This document shows, one piece after another, positions 10,738 to 23,800 of a stretch of DNA of 64,000 nt (position 1 is the stretch's first letter; each line of letters opens with the position of its first letter). The position numbers and the translations under genes were made by a program. Source of the DNA: Turnera subulata (taxonomy: Eukaryota; Streptophyta; Magnoliopsida; Malpighiales; Passifloraceae); assembly GCA_028386065.3 (NCBI GenBank), contig JAKUCV010007499.1, forward strand, positions 85,661 through 149,660. The letters are read 5' to 3'. The notes beneath the pieces are model-generated. The model worked only from the letters and a program-made list of their open reading frames with translations, made no database searches and was not told the origin of the DNA.

Positions 10738-11351
10738 TTCTTCTGCTGTCTCTCTTCTTCTCCTCTCTCCTTCCTCCCTCTCCATCTCAGTTTCAAGAAC
10801 CAGTCTTTTTGTGTGACTAATTCTTGAGGATTTAATAGCTTTGTCTTTTGTTCTTCATTTTACTGAAACATAGGACTGGTTAGACCAGATATGACTTACA
10901 TGCCTTGATGTAGTAAAAAATCACATTATCGTAGTCTGCAAATAGCCGTTCACAAATGATTGTAACTCGTCCGACCCTTAACGAGTCAAGCATTTAACTG
11001 AACCGAAGTTTGGTCATGGTGAAGCACGACTTGTCAGGATTATGACTCAATAAGACCTATTAACTGAACCGAACATGAGCTTACAAAAATTTTAACGAGT
11101 TAAGCTTGAACTTAATATTTAGATTTGAGACAAACACGAATGTAAGCTTGAGTGTGGTTAAATTTGCATGAGCCAAGTCTGATTTATCAAAATACTTGCC
11201 TCGACTAGACATTTAGGAGGAGAGTGGAGTATATAGCATGACAATTTATAAAGCAGGATTCATGAACAGATCACCAAACCAGTCCTACTCTACATGTTGA
11301 AAATGTAAAGGATGATGAGAAGCGGGGAAGAGAAAGACACTTTTTAAGTAC
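10738..11351. other. Upstream region of GSTT-1
   Basis: Contains the putative promoter and leader of GSTT-1 (CCAGTCTTTTTGTGTGACTAA near 10803, matched at 15432 upstream of GSTT-2). The part at about 11030-11170 resembles 16075-16205 upstream of GSTT-2 (GATTATGACTCAATAAGAC, GAACATGA, AATATTTA, GAGCTTGG-like blocks). These are diverged copies of one duplicated upstream segment. No coding sequence was seen. Confidence 0.5.
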
Positions 11352-11896
11352 CTTTCAAACCACTTCAGTTCTCCAACGGTCATATATAGCCGGCACTTTC
11401 TTCATAGGGTGTATCTCTAAAAATTTAACATTGAGAAAATGGAAATTAACCATGCTGTCACTGATTTCTTCGTGAATAGTAAAGCATATGTGATATGGCT
11501 TTGTAGTCGCGAATGAATATGGTATCCTCACGCCTTATCTAATACTGAGGTGTAAATAGGACATCATTACTTCCGATAAGAGTAGATTCAGGAGATAACT
11601 GCTCACGCTTGAACATGCCAACTTCAACCTCCTCAAATTCTATCCCATTTATCCTGCACAACACATTTACACATACATTAAGTTACAAATTTAAGAGAAC
11701 CCTGCTCAGTTTTACTGTATCAATCATTACACAGGAGACACACAGAACCGACCCAGATAGCAATATCCTCGATAAGAATGAAAGGAAGACGGAAAAACAA
11801 AAAAGAAGAAAAAGAAACGAAAAGGAATACTTGCAAAAGATAAGAAAAGCCCCTTGCTGGCCGTGAAACACAGTCTGCATATATTTTCAATTCCAT
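11352..11896 (-). pseudogene. GSTT relic, exons 1-3 only
   Basis: Three pieces match GSTT exons in order. Exon 1 is 11896-11831 and is 66 bases instead of 65, because an extra G in the AGGGGC run shifts the frame after the conserved PAR. Exon 2 starts at 11653 (INGIEFEEVEVGMFKREQLS) and loses its normal donor. Exon 3 is about 11413-11352; an extra base makes it read to a TGA. Exons 4-7 are absent: the next sequence downstream is the GSTT-1 upstream region. It is a remnant of a third minus-strand copy between GSTT-1 and GSTT-2. Confidence 0.85.
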
Positions 11897-12697
11897 TTTC
11901 TTTGCTATCTCACTCAGTGACTCTCCTGCCCTCTTTATTCAAGAATCGGTGCACTGATCATTGTAGCGGCCTGCTGTCCTGTTTTATTTTTGAAGTTGGT
12001 CCATGGCCTCGTTAAAGTGGTGGAGTTTGCGGTGCACTTACTTTTCATTTGCTCAGATAAACTAGCAGAAAGGGCCACGGACAAATTTGCTCATGTGGAA
12101 AGACAGTATAACGTTGTTACTTATTCTTCAAAATTCTATAATACGAGGAAATGTGATAGAAAAATAGGGTTAAAGTAACTATACCCTTCATTGTTGCAGT
12201 GATGCTTGTAAAAGAAGTAAATGATGGTTTTACAAGAAAGGTTCCTTCTTAAAAATATCATAAATGATTCTGTTGAAAGATCATTACACTGCCATGGTTT
12301 CTGAGCATTCAAGTATATCAAAATTGTGTCAAGTCTGCTACCAAAGTTGACAAGTTCACGAACACAATTCAGTATTACCAGCAACTTCAACTCCTAAAAA
12401 TTTCACGACGAAGCTTTTCTCTACTCTCCTTTTCCATATATATAATAATATGGCATAGATATATGTGTGGAAGACTTCCTTGTGTTACATTCTATAACGA
12501 AACTTTTAAAAAGATACAATCACAGACAATGGTATAGCAAGAGTTACAGTTTACACGCGTTCACATCGAAGTGAATAGCATACTCGATCCCATTATTGAG
12601 TTGAGATGATTTCTATCATTATTGGCTCAACACCAGACAGGATGAAGGCAGTAATCCTTAACACAAATCAGACTGCAAAATCTAAACAGAGCAATCA
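11897..12697. other. Region between GSTT relic and GSTT-2 3' end
   Basis: No gene seen. The part at 12050-12280 is a diverged copy of the downstream flank of GSTT-1 (7350-7600), marking the left part of the duplicated unit. Confidence 0.5.
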
Positions 12698-15380
12698 TTA
12701 CATCTTTGAGCTCAATATAGGCTTCACGTTGGATTCAGTCTCACTGTTTGCACCCGCTGTTCGCTGCTTTTGTAGTCTCTCCTTAGTTCGAAAGAGGGCT
12801 TTGTGCACTTCATCGAAGTGAGGCTGGGTTGCTTTTCTTGTGTCCTCAATCCATTGCTGCACTTTCTTGTAGGGGCCAAGTATTCGATTGCGATCCTGTT
12901 CATCCAAAAGCTAAATCCAGAAAGAAAACTTAGTGGAATATCACCCTGCGGTTCCATCAACTATGTTTTGTGTACAATTTTGAATTGAGTTTGTGAGCTA
13001 ATGAAAATTCAGAACAACATAGATTTATCCTCAATGTATTCCATATTAACTGGCAAAATAATTTGAAAAGCGTATTTAGACACTAAGGAAAAAGGAAGGT
13101 GAGTAAAGATTCAACTAATGTTAATCCTAAATACAAGCTGTGACCCAATAACAAACACAGAAAAGAGACAAGATTCCGCTCTACTAGGTAGGAAATGAAA
13201 CCATGCAATCAGAGCAACCAACTGAAGAGCTGGCATGTTTCAGTTCCTCCGTTTAGTAGCACTAACAGAAATAACATTCTAAAATGGTTACTCATATCCA
13301 CATACCTCCAGTTGCATTATTTCACAGACTAGGCTCAGATCTGCTATGGATGGTTGATTGCCACCTAGTAAGAATCGTCCACTCCCCTTGAGCCAAACTG
13401 TCTCTAGTTTGTAGAGGGATGAACGGAGAAGTTTCTCGTCCTCAGCAGCTGCTTTTGGATTCAGAGGTACGCCGAGAAGTGGTGCCACTGTGCTGTTGTG
13501 AACATATCCAGCTGAGAAGAAGCATCAAGATGGAAAACTAAGCCCACAAGAAGTTCGAACCAAAGTTTGTAAAAAGAAAAATATAAACAAATAAAATGAT
13601 GAGATGCAGGATACATGAATGCAGCATATCAGCCAAACAAGGAGAGATCATTAATGCATGTAAAATGAGGATTCCACTAACAAAACAATTATATACGGGG
13701 CCAGCCCTAAATTACAGTGAATCCATCAGTGGCAGCAGGAAGTTGCCTCACTCACAAAGGAAGGCCTCCCCATGAAAGGGTCTGCCAGTCGTAGTTTTCC
13801 ATTACCTAGTATTCAACCAACTAAAGCTGAGAAATGGGAAGATGCACTCAGTTTCAATTTTCTGAATTAACATACTTTTTTCTAAGTTACAAGATTGCAA
13901 TGAAAACCAAAAGAAGCTTCATGATAACAATTCCATCCATACATAAAGGCATTTCCATGGAGGTCTCGGATCACATTTAGCTATGAAGTACCTGTACCAC
14001 GGCGCAAATTCAAGTGATGCCAGTCTAATACTGAGTGAATCTTAGCTCTCTTGAAAAGATCAGCTGGATACCTTTGTGAACCCAAAGACATGTTCAGATA
14101 TGAGTAGCAACAAAGAGAGTTAAGGAAAAAAAAACGTGGTAATGTAGGTATGCTGAAATTCCTGAAATTGGCCAATGCACCTGACGATTGTCACGATTAA
14201 TATTGATTGTAGTTATGCCTATACTACAGAATCATTACGTCAGTTTTAGTGCAAGAGAAGATTGACTATAGAACATCATTATACATTTTCTCCAGTAAAC
14301 ATCTAAGCTGCTAAAGCATGTAAAACAAGTCTGCTTAAAAAACAGAAAGATTCAGCAGTATGCAGCCTAAAATTCATGGTGGCAATAGGATGCACCATGC
14401 TTCTATTTCTAGCATGTTATTGAGCTTTAACACCATCCTATTTCACAACCTACACACATCACAACCCCTTCATACTATTTAAACCAAACATTTTAAAGGT
14501 CTGAAACTACCCGGGTCATAAGACATGCAGAAGAATTCAATTAAGCAGATCATCAGCCATGCTTACCAGTGATGAGCAACTTGGGGAAACACAGACGCAA
14601 TATAGATCAGGATTGCATGACTGCAGAGAACAGTGAACAAACAAGAAACTGAACTGATGAATATAATATGTGAGGAAAGGAAAATAAATTCTCAACAAGG
14701 TCATGGCTTTTGAAAAAACAGGAGGCAGAACAATATCAAAGTTAGCTTAAACCAGACATTCAGGAGAGAACTGAAGTACAAGTTTGCAACAAAGTCATGA
14801 CATTTCATTAAGCAGCAGTCATTACCATACCAAAGGTATAATCTTCCATTAACAAAAAGCTACTCATAGACGCTGAAGGATAATGAGAATCCGAGCAGGG
14901 GAAAGAGAGGGATATTAATTACCTTTCAAACAACTTAAATCTTCCATCAACTATAGTGGGCACCTTTCTCATAGGGTTTACCTCTGAAATAACAACAACA
15001 TACAGAAAATGGAAGCCTTAGTAAAGAAAATGCCTTGACAAGGGAATGGATGGAATTTACAGTGTTTTTTTCATTTGCCTCATACCTTTATACTCAGGAG
15101 AAAACTGCTCACGCTTCTCAAAGTCAATTTTAACCTCCTCGAACTCTATCCCGTTGAACCTGCAGGATACATATGCATAGCTCACAATTAACAGAAACCC
15201 AACTCCAGAATCAATCATTACAAGAAGAAAAGAAAACGAATCGACCCAGGTCGTCATATCCTCGATTAGGATAAAAAAGGAAAAAAAAAAAAAGGAGGAG
15301 AAGAAAAGGATTTACTTGCAAAAGATAAGAACAGCCCTTGATGGCTGTGACATACGGCTTGCATATACTTTGAGTGTCAT
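12698..15380 (-). CDS. GSTT: Theta-class glutathione S-transferase, GSTT-2 (7 exons, 250 aa)
   Basis: Exons read 15380-15316, 15159-15086, 14983-14923, 14620-14567, 14071-13992, 13511-13306 and 12910-12698. Each has exactly the same length as in GSTT-1 (65, 74, 61, 54, 80, 206, 213), with GT/AG borders and an open frame. The catalytic Ser11 motif (MSQPSRAVL), ESHAIL region, QPSIADLSLVCE and C-terminal SKM are present. Differences from GSTT-1 are scattered substitutions, for example NGIEFEEVKI for SGIEFEEFKI. The predicted role is as for GSTT-1: glutathione-dependent hydroperoxide reduction or conjugation, probably in peroxisomes. Its 5' end faces GSTT-3, but 13 kb of transposon DNA now separates them. 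Confidence 0.92.
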
Positions 15381-16349
15381 CTTTTCCTGCTATCGCTCTC
15401 TCTCTCCCTCTCTCTCTCAGTTTCAAGAGCCAGTCTTTTTGTTTGACTAATCCTTGCGGCTTTCCTGGTTTCTTTGAGGAGGATTTAATGGCTTTGTTCT
15501 TTTGTCCTTCATTTCACTCTCAGTAATTTATCCTTAGCCGCGGTAATGTGAAGGAATTTGTTTGGGTCCCATTCTCTCTGTTCCTTTTTTTTTTTTTTTC
15601 TTTTTTACCGCGATTATTAAGACCCCAATTTCACGACAGTTTTTTCGTACTTTGTACTGTCTTTTCTTTTTTTATTTTTGTTCTTAAACATCAAAAGCTT
15701 TTTATCTTTATTTTTGCTATCCCCCAAGTTCCCTCCCGGATTGATGTCTTGAACAAACAAAAGATAGAGTGGAGTGGAGGAGGAGAGATCAGATCACATT
15801 TTTTATATGAAGAGTACAGCTAACTGCTCATTTGAGATTTGACTTACCAAGTAAAAATCGTAACCCATACCTATATATATATGTCTTTTTTTTAAACAAT
15901 TCTAAAGCACGTGTATTGTGTGTGGCCTGCAAATGAGCTGCTGGGTTGTGAAGTTTGGTGAAGCTCGGCCCTCATTAGCTTGTGAGAGCTTGGTTTGTTT
16001 AGGATCATTCTTGTTATGGAAGGAAGATTTCTTTATGTTTGGTTAAAAATATAATCTTTAGGTAGGTAATCAATTAGGATTATGATTCAATAAGACAAGT
16101 TAAATGAGCTGAACATGAAAAAAAAAAAAAAAAAGAGCCGAGCTTGGGTTTAATATTTAAGCTTCAAATAAATATAAATTAAAGTTTGAGCTTGGTTAAA
16201 ACTTATAACAACCAAGAGGCTGCTGATGTTACTACAAGGAGTAATCTAACATTTCGTTTAGGATCATTCTTGTCATAGAATTAATATTCTTATGATTGAT
16301 TAAAAATGTAATTTTTATTTTTTTATTTATCTACAACATAAACAAGATT
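15381..16349. other. Upstream region of GSTT-2
   Basis: Holds the putative promoter and leader of GSTT-2, poly-T runs (15585, 15668) and a diverged copy (about 16075-16205) of the segment found upstream of GSTT-1. GTTTAGGATCATTCTTGT(T/C)AT occurs twice (about 15996 and 16257), a direct repeat of about 260 bases. No gene seen. Confidence 0.5.
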
Positions 16350-17905
16350 TAGAGATGCTCAGAAGGTGACAGATTTCAGACCTATAGCCTGTTGTTCAAC
16401 CTTGTATAAATGTATATCTAGAATTCTTGCAAAGCGAATACAAAGATGCCTCCCTGACCTTATCAACAAAAATCAGACAGCATTCATTCCTGGCAGGAGA
16501 ATTGGTGATAATATTCTCTTAGCACATGAAATTGTGCACAATTATCATCGTGCTGGGATTTCTAGTAGATGCACTCTCAAAATAGATCTCATGAAGGCAT
16601 TTGATTCTGTGGATTGGAACTTCCTTCTAAATGTTCTTGAAGCAATGGGGTTTCCTGCGCAATTCCTTAAATGGCTAAAGGTCTGCTTTACTACAGCTAA
16701 GTTCTCTTTATCCATGAATGGTTCGCTTTGTAGATATTTTGGAGGTGGAAAGGGGATGCGTCAAGGAGATCCCCTCTCTCCTTACTTGTTTGTGATTTCT
16801 ATGGAGATTCTATCGTGTTGAATAAAGCTGCAGCTGATAATTTTCTGCCTTATCATCCTCGTTGTTCAAAAATTGCACTTTCGCATTTATTTTTTGCTGA
16901 CGACCTCATGATATTCTCGGATGGCAGCCCTGCATCGGCCTTAGCTGTAATGCAAATTTTGGACCAGTTCTATAATCTTTCTGGACTCAAGTTTAATCCT
17001 GCCAAATGTGAGGTTTTCCTTGCAGGAGTTTCAAATACACAACGAGAACAATTTTTGCAGATAAGTGAATTCCAGAATGGTTCTTTACCAGTGCGGTACC
17101 TTGGAGTTTTCTTAGTAACTGGGAAATTATTTTATCTGAATTGCAAACCATTGGTAGACAAGATTTTGGCCAGGATTAATCATTGGAGTGCCCATCTTTT
17201 ATCTTTTGCAGGCAGATTACAGCTTGTAAATTCTGTGCTCTTTAGTGTACAAAACTATTGGGCCAACCTATTTGTTTTGCCTTCTCGGATTCTAAAAGAA
17301 ATTGAGAGATTATGTGCAACTTTTCTTTGGTCAGGAGACTCTACAAATGCCAGGAAAGCTAAAGTTTCCTGGACTGATATTACTCTTCCGAAGCAAGAGG
17401 GAGGATTAGGCATAAAAGAGCTTAAAGCCTGGAATTCTGCTTGTATTGCTCGAAATGTCTGGAACCTTCTTTTAAAGGCTGGCTCTCTTTGGGTAGCGTG
17501 GATCCATGCCTACTATATTAAGCATCGTAGCTTATGGAGTATTAATATCCCTCCTGACTGCTCATGGAGCTTTAGGAAGATTTTGAAACTTTGAGGTCAG
17601 TTTTCTGATAATTTCTCTTATAGTATTGGTGATGGCTGTAATACCTTTTTCTGGTGGAATTCATGGCTTCCAAGGGGGTCTCTAAGGCCTATGGTGAGAC
17701 ATGATCTTATTATTACCTCAAAAATTCCTCTATTTGCTAGAGTTAGCTCTCTGATTTCAAATGGAACCTGGAATTGGCTAGCAACTCGCTCTCACTTGAT
17801 TTCACAACTCCAAAGTGAGACGACTTTTATTACTCCTTCTTCATGTCCTGATGTGATTACTTGGATTTTATCTGCTTCAGGCAGATTTACAGTCCAAAGT
17901 GCTTG
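16350..17905 (+). pseudogene. LINE (L1-type) reverse transcriptase, 5' truncated, first half
   Basis: Starts inside the reverse transcriptase domain: DFRPIACCSTLYKCISRILA at 16372, IPGRR, LMKAFDSVDW, GMRQGDPLSPYLF, then the catalytic FADD in LFFADDLMIFSD near 16890. The endonuclease and ORF1 are missing, as expected for a 5'-truncated LINE insertion. The frame breaks by one base near 16815 and there is a TGA at 17592-17594 (position normally Arg). Coding continues to 17905, where the Tekay element inserted; the rest resumes at 28025 in the same frame. The exact 5' border is not resolved. Confidence 0.88.
17901..17905 (+). repeat. Target site duplication GCTTG, left copy
   Basis: GCTTG directly before the TGTAACAGCC start of the LTR, matched exactly at 28020-28024. 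Confidence 0.95.
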
Positions 17906-20718
17906 TGTAACAGCCCCGGTAATTTTTACGTTTTTACCGTACCGTAAAATTTACTTTTCAAGTTATTTACCATTAAGATTAATCTTGAATAATTAATTAA
18001 CAGTAATTTACACTTCGAATTCCAAAACCGAGCACTGCCCCACGCTCGGGATTTTTCTGCGGAATTTCCGGACCCAAGTTGGAATTTTTCGGGTCCAGGA
18101 ATGTCGAGAAAAGTCAGTATTAACCCCGAATTATTGGGCCAGGAATTAAGTCAATGGGGTACTAGCAATATTTTCTGGTTCGGACAGAACCCGCTTCACA
18201 TGCTGCACAGTGTGGAGGCTGCAGCCGCCATTCACTGTGAGCATGTGAATGGCCAGTGCAACCTGTGATGCGCCAGTTGTTACCCGTGAACTGCTTTTAT
18301 TCTTCTTTCTCTTCTGCACTCACCATCAACACCTACAATCATTTCTGCAAATTCACTGCCTCAACTACACCCTACCTTCCTTCACAAAACGAGCCAAAAA
18401 AAAAAACTAAAGACACCACCTTGCCACCAAAACTCTGCCGTTCCCCATCCTTCTTCTTTATTTCTTTTCGTTTTCCCTTCATTTCCACCGAGAGCCACCG
18501 TGGCCGTGAGCAACTGCCGTCGTCTCGCCATCACCACTTCCGCCCTCTCCTCGCTGCAGCACGCCGACAGCAGCTCGCCGTCGCCAGCAGTCACCACCAG
18601 CCGCGAGCCGAGACGCCACCTGCAGGTCGACCGCCGAACCGACGAGACGCCGACGAGCAGACCCGCTTCCACCTGCGTGCAGAACAGCCGACGCCGCCTT
18701 CCTTGCTCGCGTCGGACCCGGTCGCCGTCTTCTCCCAACGTCGCCTTCACCTGCACCTGCTCGCACCACCGTCGTCGGTCCACCCAGGTGAGCCACCCGT
18801 TATGGATGGGCATGACCCGTTTGTGAGGTAGGCAGACCCACCCGTGTTTGGGTCATGGGCTGGGTCGTGCCTTTGGATTCGGGCCGAGCTAAGGGTTGGG
18901 CTGTGGATGGCTAGTAGGCTTGGGTTTTTAGTCTAGGGTGTTGGGCTTGGCACGAGTTGGGCTGTAGATTACTGGGCTTGGATAGTCAACTGGGCCTCCT
19001 ACGGGCCTGCACCTGGGTTCCTATTTGGGCCTGGGTTGGGTCTGAATAGTAAGCCTAGGCTGGCACTATTCACGGGCCCAGACCAGTAAAAAAAAAAAAG
19101 AAGCAGAAATATTCTGGAAAAAAAAAGAAAAAAATAATAATAAATAGATATAATTGTGGAAATAAAAATAATTTGTATTTCGGGGAAAAATATAAATGTG
19201 ATAAACAATAGTAGAGTAAATAAATTGAGGAGATAAACATGGGAAATAATAATGGAAATTAAACAAATAATTACATTGGTATGCTTGGATAATTTGGAAA
19301 ATAGATGGAAAGGGTATTATCAAGTAGGTAATGTACCGGAATAATATCCAGAAGTAAGTATAGGTATAAGAATAGTATTATTTTGACACTTACGAATAAA
19401 CGGTGAATTGTGACGGAAATAGAAAATAACCCGGGGAAGTACCGAGATAGCGCGTTAGTTATTTATTTTTACGGTTTATAGTAATAGTCAAGCATGAGCA
19501 TACCATCTTATATGTGCATATTATTTGTTGATATAGGGATTGATAACGAGCTGATACCGGAGGAGCCGGACTTGGAGTCAGTTGGACAGTTCCAAACTTG
19601 ATATCGGGTAAGGTGAGGATAGATAAACCCTGATATGTGTCCGTAATGCTGTGTGTGTATCCTTGTTGTTTGTGTATTTTTTTTGTTAGATTGATCTGCT
19701 GGAATGATTGTTGACTGTTACATGATTGCTATGGAATTGTTGATGCTGCTGTGGAAATGTGTTAGTTTTGTATATGCTGTGATGAAAATATTGTTGGATT
19801 GTTTAATGTGAAAGATTGGTGACTGTTGATTGAGTGAGATTTGGATTAATCTGAGGTAATTGAAAATGGGTAAATGATGGAGAGTAAAGGAATTGAACTG
19901 GAATTTGAGATGATGATATATATGTCACTTGGAAAGTAGTGGTACGACTAGATGGTTAGAGACTAGTTCTGTGGTGTCTTGCCAGAGGGTTTGTTGGTTG
20001 GGGTGCTGACCCCGGATTTGTGATATTGGGATGTTGATCCCGGATTTGTGATATTGGGATGTTGATCCCGGATTTGAGATATGGGGATGTTGATCCCGGA
20101 TTGTGGTGGGGTCTGGCATCCAGAATTAGTTAATAACCAGGTACGACCCTAGCTTGTCCAGTGACGGGGCCAGGAAGATAAAATTGGTAATAAGAAAATA
20201 ATTAAGCATTCTTTTGGTCTTGGTATAATTGTTATAGTGGTTTCCAGTTGTTATAGTGGTTTCCTTGTGTCGTGATTGTTTGTGCTTATTGTTGTGATTA
20301 CTTCGAAAGTATTATGGTTGAATATATCTTTGCTTATCTTTCGTCGGTGAGCACTTCGGACTCACCCCTCGCCTGTGGGGTTTCATCCCGTAGGTTTGGT
20401 TGATCGTAGTTCAGGTACGATGTTCGTTGGCTGCTGCTTACATCTCCACCTGACCCGGATCCATACCCCGCTGCATCTGCATTTTAGTCTTCCGCTGCTT
20501 GTCTTTCTATTGTGAAATTGTTGTAGCTGCTGTATTATATTTGATGTTGTTTGGTTTGGAGTGTGGGCTTGAATAATGGTCCCCGAGATCGGGTGACGGA
20601 CATTGTATTGGGATTTGCTTATATTGTATTTCACATTGTATAAACTATCTGCTACTGTAGTTAGAACAGTTCTGGCACGTGTTTACCCTGTACGGTAAAT
20701 ACGGGTCGGGGCGCTTCA
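17906..20718 (+). repeat. 5' LTR of the Tekay element (2813 bp)
   Basis: TG...CA borders. Compared with the 3' LTR it carries an extra block of about 344 bases (18231-18574) and has one unit less (4 rather than 5) in the 28-base minisatellite around GGGATGTTGATCCCGGATTTG (about 20001-20106). It contains GC-rich (18480-18800) and A-rich (19087-19160) stretches; ORFs there are spurious. Confidence 0.93.
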
Positions 20719-20721
20719 GTT

Positions 20722-20733
20722 TGGTAGCGGAGC
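20722..20733 (+). other. Primer-binding site, TGGTAGCGGAGC
   Basis: Lies 3 bases after the LTR end. The usual plant initiator-tRNA-Met site is TGGTATCAGAGC; positions 6 and 8 differ here. The same 12-mer follows the LTRs of two unrelated elements (44311 and 50846). Confidence 0.8.
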
Positions 20734-20845
20734 AGGCAGTAGGTCACTAGGGACATAACTGTGGTTGCATGATTGTTTGTTTGTGCATAAAATTTGTCAC
20801 TACATGATATGACATGCATACATATACATTCTCATATAAGTACGA

Positions 20846-23800
20846 ATGGATCCGGTTGGAGGAAATCAGCAAGCTGGAGGTCATTTAGATGATGATCAGG
20901 TATCGGTAGATCAACCGCAGCAAGTTGCGGGAGGTCCAGAACACCCTCCAAATGTTCCTATGGGAGATCCTACGCAGATGTTGAATGTGGTCACTCAGAT
21001 TCTGCGAAGGCAAGATGCCAGAGATGCTCGTATCGCAGCTATGGAAGCTCGAGAGCAGGAGAACCAGGGACCAGTTGAGGATCCAATGTACATGAAGCTG
21101 GAGAAACTTGGGGCCGAGATCTTCACCGGTGTCACTACACCACAGGATGGTGATCGATGGCTCAGGCAGACAAACAGGGTTATGCTGAAGCTGACATACC
21201 GGGACGATAGGTGGGCCAGATATGCCGCCGCCATGTTCCGAGGAGATGCTGTTGATTGGTGGGAGTCTACCACCAAGGACATGCCGACACCCATCACTAT
21301 GCCGTGGACCTAGTTCATGGAAATGTTCCGGAGGAAGTTTGTTTCCGAGGCATACCAGGACCAGTTGAGACGGGAGTTTCTGGGACTGCAATAGGGACCG
21401 GATTAGTCGGTCAATGACTATGAGGTTAAGTTCAACCGCCTGTCCATTTATGCCAGTGAGTTTGTAGCTACTCCGGAGGCCAGATGCAAACGTTTCTGGG
21501 ATGGTCTTCGATCTGGTATTCAGACAGTTATGGGGTGCAAGGTCTACGAGACTTACCAGGATATGCTGACAGATGCCCTGAGAGCCGAGATTATCTGGCT
21601 GGGCAATAAGAGAGAGCAGCAGGAGATCCGTAAAAGGCATGCTGCCCAGAGTTCTGGGGGACAGAATAAGAGGTTCCAGACACCAGCGAACCGGTCAGGA
21701 TACGGACAGAGCCGGTTCATACCAGGGAGTCAGGGACGTGGATGGAATAACAACTACAACAACCGAGGCAGATCTTGGACTCAGTTTGGAGGGACCTCTT
21801 CTTGGAGTGCTCGCCCGAGACCTCTTCTGTCTCAGGTGAGGTGTTATGAGTGCAACGAAGTTGGGCACTACCGTTATGATTGTCCCAAGTTGGGGAGATC
21901 TGGAGGTTCAGCACCTGTACAGACGGTGCAAGCTTCAGTTGCTAGTGTTCCTAGTGGTTCTGGAGCTGGCCGAGGTCGAGGACGTGGAGCTGTTCCTGCT
22001 AGGACCCAGTCAGCCATGAACCAGAGTACAGCAGTGCCGAGAGCATTTATGATCACCGCTGAGGAGGATCCAGAGAATGCTGATGTCATAGTAGGTACCT
22101 TTACAGTTTTTGGTAGTACTGCTTATACATTGATAGACCCAGGTGCCACACATTCATTTATTGCTCAGAGCTTTGCAATACTACATAACTGTAAGGGAGA
22201 GAGTTTAGTTTGTCCGATGAGGGTTAGGTTACCTGCGGGTATAGTAGTCAGATTAACCCATGTGTGCAGAGATGTTTCGCTTTCATACAATAGCGAGTTA
22301 TTTCTTGCACGGTTGATTGTGATGAATATGGGAGGTTTTGATATCATCTTGGGGATGGATTGGTTGTCCAAGTACAGTGCCATGGTGAACTGTCGAACCA
22401 AGGAAGTGCTGTTGACTTCCGAAGCTGGACATAAGATTTTGTTGACAGGTATTGGGAGAGCTGCTGCCACATGTAGTATCTCTGCTCACCAGGATGTTGG
22501 GATGAAGCCATTGGATCCAGATGCTTTGTTGACCCATGCCAAGGGTGAAGAAGAAGTTCAGACTCCAGTTTTGGGGGACATCATAGTTGTGAGGGAGTTT
22601 CCAGATGTGTTCCCAGAGGATCTGCCAGGATTGCCACCTGACAGGGAAGTCGAGTATACCATCGATTTGATCCCAGGAGTGACACCTATCTCGATGGCAC
22701 CATATCGGATGGCACCGACAGAACTCCAGGAGTAGAAGAAGCAGTTGGATGAGCTGCTCGAGAAGGGTTTCATCAGACCCAGTACATCACCTTGGGGATC
22801 ACCAGTCCTCTTTGTGAAGAAGAAGGATGGTAGTTTGCGGATGTGTGTGGACTACCGATAGCTGAACAAGGTGACAGTAAAGAACAAGTACTCGCTTCCC
22901 AGGATTGATGACCTCTTTGATCAGCTACAGGGAGCTACAGTGTTCTCTAAGATTGATCTTCGATCTGGCTACCATCAGGTCAAGATTGCAGAGAAGGACA
23001 TACCGAAGACGGCCTTCCGTACTCGGTATGGGCATTTTGAGTTCACAGTGGTTCCTTTCGGTTTGACCAATGCATCTGCAGTTTTCATGTGCTTGATGCA
23101 CTTGGTCTTGAACCAGTTCTTGGATAAGTTTGTGGTAGTCTTCATCGACGACATCTTGATCTATTCTAAGAGCAGGGAAGAACATGAAGAGCACCTGAGG
23201 ATAGTGCTACAGAGGCTACGAGAGAAGGAGTTGTATGCCAAGTTTAGCAAGTGTGAGTTCTGGCTTGAGGAAGTTGCATTCCTTGGACATGTTGTATCCG
23301 GGGATGGGATTAAGGTTGACCCTGCTAAAGTGAAGGCTGTTTTGGAGTGGGAGCCGCCCAAGACGGTACCCGAAGTCAGAAGTTTTCTTGGCCTTGCAGG
23401 ATATTACCGGAGATTCATCGAGGGTTTTTCCTTGATAGCTAGTCCCATGACCAAGTTATTGAGGAAAGATCAAGCCTTTGTATGGAGTGATGCTTGCCAG
23501 CAGAGTTTTGATGAACTGAAGAAGAAGTTGACAACAGCACCAGTCCTGACAGTACCTAAGCCAGAAGTGGAGTACGTGCTGTTTTGTGATGCTTCAGGTC
23601 TTGGTTTGGGAGCAGTTCTGATGCAAGAGGGCCGAGTGATTGCCTATGCTTCGAGACAGTTGAGGCCACATGAGAAGAACTACCCGACACATGATCTGGA
23701 GATGGCCGCAGTGATCCTTGCTTTGAAGATTTGGCGACATTATCTGTTTAGAGAGAGATGCCGGATCTTCACGGATCGTAAGAGTCTCAAGTACATCATA

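Noticed and set aside
18256..18831. 191-codon ORF (and the 25701-26099 counterpart)
   Set aside because: Inside the Tekay LTRs, in GC-rich non-coding sequence. The N-terminal part changes completely with the LTR indel.
20885..21640. 251-codon minus-strand ORF
   Set aside because: Antisense shadow of the gag region of the Tekay element. No TATA box or protein features.
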